64,000 nt of DNA. Origin: Gemmobacter megaterium. Lineage in GTDB: Bacteria > Pseudomonadota > Alphaproteobacteria > Rhodobacterales > Rhodobacteraceae. The notes beneath the pieces were generated by a model that saw only the letters and a list, made by a program, of their open reading frames with translations, did not search any database and had not been told where the DNA came from. The position numbers were made by a program, and so were the translations under genes. Numbering within the stretch: the stretch's first letter is position 1; each line of letters opens with the position of its first letter. The stretch is taken from the NCBI RefSeq assembly GCF_900156815.1, contig NZ_FTOT01000009.1, positions 26,287 through 90,286 of the forward strand, read 5' to 3'. This document shows positions 61,951-64,000 of the stretch, in pieces.

Positions 61951-62595
61951 GTGAAACGACTGGGCGATCTGCCAGATGTGATCCCGATCTTTCCGCTCGC
62001 GGGCGCGCTTTTGCTGCCGCGCGGGCGGCTGCCGCTGCATGTGTTCGAGCCGCGCTACCTTGCAATGACCGAAGATTGCATGAAAACGCCCGAACGGTTG
62101 ATCGGCATGATCCAGCCCCGCGAGGTGCCCGATGGCGAGGCGGCCCGCCTTCATGCCATCGGTTGCGTCGGGCGCCTGACAGGGTTTTCCGAAACGGAGG
62201 ACGGGCGCTACATGATCACCTTGACCGGCATCTCCCGGTTCCGGCTGCGCGACGAGGTGCAGGGGTTCACGCCCTATCGTCGGGCCAAGGTCGATTGGGC
62301 GCCTTTCGGGCGTGACCGTGGAGGGGCTGAGGTGGATCCGGGCTTTCAGCGGGCGGCATTCCTGCCACTCTTGCGCCGCTTCTTTCTGGCGCGCGGCTTG
62401 TCCACGGACTGGGGCGCATTGGACGAAGCCGGGGATGAGCTGTTGATCAACACCCTGTCCATGCTGTGCCCCTTTGGGCCCGAAGACCGGCAGGCACTGC
62501 TGGAGGCGCCGTCCTTGGAAACCCGGCGTGAAACGCTGGTGACATTGATCGAATTCGCCTTGCGTTCGGGCGGAACCGAGGAACCGATGCAATGA
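61951..62595 (+). CDS. LON substrate-binding domain protein
   Basis: A 214-residue protein with only the N-terminal substrate-binding (PUA-like) domain of Lon protease: [29 protein letters not shown], then GMIQPRE and [29 protein letters not shown]. No ATPase or protease part is encoded. The function of such single-domain proteins is not known. I use the GTG at 61951, which gives the family start (M)[15 protein letters not shown]. The gene lies between the CnoX-like gene and a Trm112-like gene with which it overlaps. Confidence 0.85.
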   Translation: MKRLGDLPDVIPIFPLAGALLLPRGRLPLHVFEPRYLAMTEDCMKTPERLIGMIQPREVPDGEAARLHAIGCVGRLTGFSETEDGRYMITLTGISRFRLRDEVQGFTPYRRAKVDWAPFGRDRGGAEVDPGFQRAAFLPLLRRFFLARGLSTDWGALDEAGDELLINTLSMLCPFGPEDRQALLEAPSLETRRETLVTLIEFALRSGGTEEPMQ

Positions 62596-62771
62596 CCGAC
62601 CCTGCCTTTGATCGCCGGATGCTGGAACAACTTGTCTGTCCGGTCACCCGCGCGCCGCTGACCTGGGATGCCGAGCGCCAGGAGCTGATCAGCCGCGCGG
62701 CGCATCTGGCGTTCCCGGTGCGCGGCGGCATTCCCGTGATGCTGGTGGGCGAGGCGCGAGAGACCGACTAG
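62592..62771 (+). CDS. Trm112-like protein (UPF0434)
   Basis: A 59-residue protein: [20 protein letters not shown], then [35 protein letters not shown] and RETD. It matches the short zinc-ribbon-like Trm112/UPF0434 family, although only one of the usual cysteines (CPVT in place of CPxC) is present. Eukaryotic Trm112 activates methyltransferases; the bacterial role is not established. The ATG overlaps the LON-domain stop and its TAG overlaps the convergent HD gene by 4 bases. Confidence 0.85.
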   Translation: MTDPAFDRRMLEQLVCPVTRAPLTWDAERQELISRAAHLAFPVRGGIPVMLVGEARETD

Positions 62772-63367
62772 CGCGCATCCATGTCTGTCAGCAGGGCGGC
62801 GTGACGGGCCAGATAATCGGCCCGGACCCGTGCGGGTGGGTGCAGGCGGATATCCAGGCCGTCAATCAGCGCGGGTGCCGGGCGACCAAACAGGCGGCTG
62901 GCCTCTACCTGGCTGAACCCCGCGATCTGCACGGCCTCGAGCCAGGCGGATATCCGGTCTGCTGCCTTGATGGCCCGCTTTATGGGGGCGGGCAAGACAG
63001 CGGGCAGGCCAAAGCGGATATGGATCGCAGCCGCCAGCCGGGAATCGAGCTCCAGGTAGCCAGGGCCAACCGCAGCCTTGACCGGGCTGATCATGTCGCC
63101 GATCACGTATTCCGGGGCATCATGCAGCAGGGCCGCCATGCGCCAGCGTGCCGGTTGGTCGGGGTTCGCGCGGGCGAACAGCGTTTCGACCAACAGGGAA
63201 TGTTCTGCCACTGAATAAGGCCAGTCCCCCATCGTCTGGCCATTCCAGCGGGCGACGAACGCCAGACCATGCGCAATATCGGCCACCTCGATATCGACCG
63301 GGGTCGGGTCCAGCAGGTCCAGGCGGCGGCCCGAGAGCATCCGCTGCCAGGCGCGGGGCTGTTTCAT
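62768..63367 (-). CDS. HD-domain phosphohydrolase (YfbR-like)
   Basis: A 199-residue HD-domain metal-dependent hydrolase. The HD motifs are [13 protein letters not shown] (first His), [14 protein letters not shown] (His-Asp) and the later Asp in [12 protein letters not shown]. The size and layout fit the YfbR/5'-deoxynucleotidase group, which dephosphorylates deoxynucleoside monophosphates. GGAGA precedes the ATG at 63367. The gene converges on the Trm112-like gene. The 52 bases upstream hold nothing but the RBS. Confidence 0.85.
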   Translation of the reverse strand: MKQPRAWQRMLSGRRLDLLDPTPVDIEVADIAHGLAFVARWNGQTMGDWPYSVAEHSLLVETLFARANPDQPARWRMAALLHDAPEYVIGDMISPVKAAVGPGYLELDSRLAAAIHIRFGLPAVLPAPIKRAIKAADRISAWLEAVQIAGFSQVEASRLFGRPAPALIDGLDIRLHPPARVRADYLARHAALLTDMDAR

Positions 63368-63419
63368 GGTATCTCCGCTCTGCTGTTCGGGGCTGGTGTA
63401 GCGGGGCGGCTCGAAGCTG

Positions 63420-63905
63420 TCAAAGCTGTGGGGGCTTGCGCAGGGCTGTGGCGACCGTCGCGTCGGTTGACAATCCGCCGTCGAACACCAGGCGAACGCC
63501 GCCAGCGCCGTTACCTTGCGCCTCTCGGACGATGGCGTAATGCTCCATCTCTTGCAGACCCAGCGACGATCCTGCCGAATGGCTTTCAAGGTAAAAGCTG
63601 TACACACCATCGGGCAGCGGCGTGCCTGTGCTGTCGGTGCCAGGCCATGCGATCTCGGATGCGGTGATGGCAACCGGCAGCCGCTGAACCTCGTTCCCCG
63701 TCGAATCGCGCACGATCAACTGTGCGGAGTCGGCCAGCGCCGGTGGGTTGGGCGAGAGAGTGATTGGTGTGCCGTCAAACCGCGCCGGTCCGCTGATACG
63801 TGCTTCCATGCCGATCCAGCCGGACAACTGCGACATGGTAGTCAACCCAAGTTGCGCGGACAGGCCGGACAGGTGGTCATTTGTACGGATCTGCTGCTCC
63901 ACGCC
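63420..63905 (-). pseudogene. flgD: flgD fragment: flagellar hook capping protein cut by an IS end
   Basis: 161 codons of a FlgD-like protein. The fragment begins within the family motif at GVEQQIRTNDHL and continues through LSGWIGMEARISGPARFDG, the FlgD Ig-like region (WPGTDSTGTPLPDGVYSFYLES) and the end of the domain. The N-terminal part with the hook-binding LLxAQLQNQDP motif, which should lie just upstream, is replaced by IS sequence from 63906 on. Without it, hook assembly should fail. An upstream in-frame Met lies within IS DNA. No other flagellar genes are in view. Confidence 0.8.
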
Positions 63906-64000
63906 GGCTCTGTTGCACAAATCGGCTGATGGCCGGGGTTCCCCTTTCCCCGGACAGACTTATCCCACGGGCTCTGTGACAGGGATGCCGAGCGCGGTGT
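63906..64000. mobile_element. IS5-family (IS903-like) element, one end
   Basis: The terminal inverted repeat GGCTCTGTTGCACAAATC (63906-63923) resembles the IS903 end GGCTTTGTTGAATAAATC. A reading frame on the minus strand ends with TALGIPVTEPVG then TAA at 63960, the C-terminus expected of an IS5/IS903 transposase, about 37 bases from the IR, as in that group. The element lies in flgD and continues beyond the right edge. The 9 bases CTCCACGCC (63897-63905) would be one copy of the target duplication. Confidence 0.75.
63960..64000 (-). CDS. transposase C-terminus (cut by window edge)
   Basis: The last 12 codons read TALGIPVTEPVG and end in TAA. The sequence and its distance from the terminal repeat fit an IS5-family transposase, but only the tail is visible, so the family assignment rests mainly on the inverted repeat. 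Confidence 0.55.
   Translation of the reverse strand, partial: TALGIPVTEPVG

Overview
This window reads as chromosomal DNA from a high-GC Gram-negative alphaproteobacterium, most likely of the order Rhodobacterales (Rhodobacter/Paracoccus-like). The grounds are the Rhodobacter-type porin, the lipid A/KDO genes (lpxK, waaA), DUF1285, DUF4170 and DUF6478 proteins, a CenR-like response regulator, a dense layout with many ATGA and TGATG stop/start overlaps, and a short intergenic repeat of a kind I associate with this order. The assignment is an inference from protein content; there is no 16S gene here.

Layout. 1-3.2 kb: lipoprotein (cut by the left edge), porin, YggS, DUF2798, DUF1285. 3.3-10 kb: a coupled operon of MoxR ATPase, DUF58, a BatA-like/DUF4159 membrane protein and a second large membrane protein. 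10-16.4 kb: M23 peptidase, secreted and lipoprotein genes, ilvD, a DUF6478 protein, a trypsin-like protease. 16.4-25.1 kb (minus strand): glycolate oxidase glcDEF, gamma-glutamyltransferase, thiolase, GST-zeta isomerase, patatin. 25.2-34 kb: a RutR-like repressor divergent from a ureido-hydrolase/dihydropyrimidinase pair and an NMT1/THI5-type ABC importer with SDR, VOC and GNAT genes embedded. 34.1-38.5 kb: PfkB kinase, nth, an Ada-like AraC-methyltransferase, an OmpA lipoprotein and a FadR-type GntR regulator. 38.5-48.1 kb: ten minus-strand genes (aldehyde dehydrogenase, DHDPS-family lyase, 3-hydroxyanthranilate dioxygenase, Liv-type ABC importer, aspartate dehydrogenase, kynurenine-formamidase-like hydrolase) divergent from a LysR regulator. 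49-54.4 kb: urate/allantoin catabolism (uraH, a puuE-uraD fusion, allE, allA, NCS2 permease). 54.4-63.4 kb: housekeeping genes (lpxK, waaA, tRNA-Ala, L,D-transpeptidase, ribA, response regulator, xthA, CnoX-like thioredoxin, LON-domain protein, Trm112-like, HD hydrolase). 63.4-64 kb: a flgD fragment cut by the end of an IS5-family (IS903-like) element.

How it works together. Much of the window is nitrogen and carbon scavenging: purine rings (urate to glyoxylate), pyrimidine- or hydantoin-like ureides, glutathione-type peptides and probably a kynurenine/3-hydroxyanthranilate-type aromatic amino acid. Glyoxylate made by AllA and by glycolate oxidase would meet in the same metabolism. The regulatory DNA is informative: two RutR-like operators lie between rutR and the ureide genes; the same AACTGGT-N11-ACCAG site lies upstream of glcD and of the unlinked GntR gene, suggesting a GlcC-like regulon; a perfect 10-bp palindrome precedes the LysR gene.

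The best candidates for something not well described are the ten-gene aromatic amino acid cluster, a family of hairpin-plus-20-mer modules placed mostly between genes of an operon, and a tandem pair of putative small RNAs upstream of xthA.
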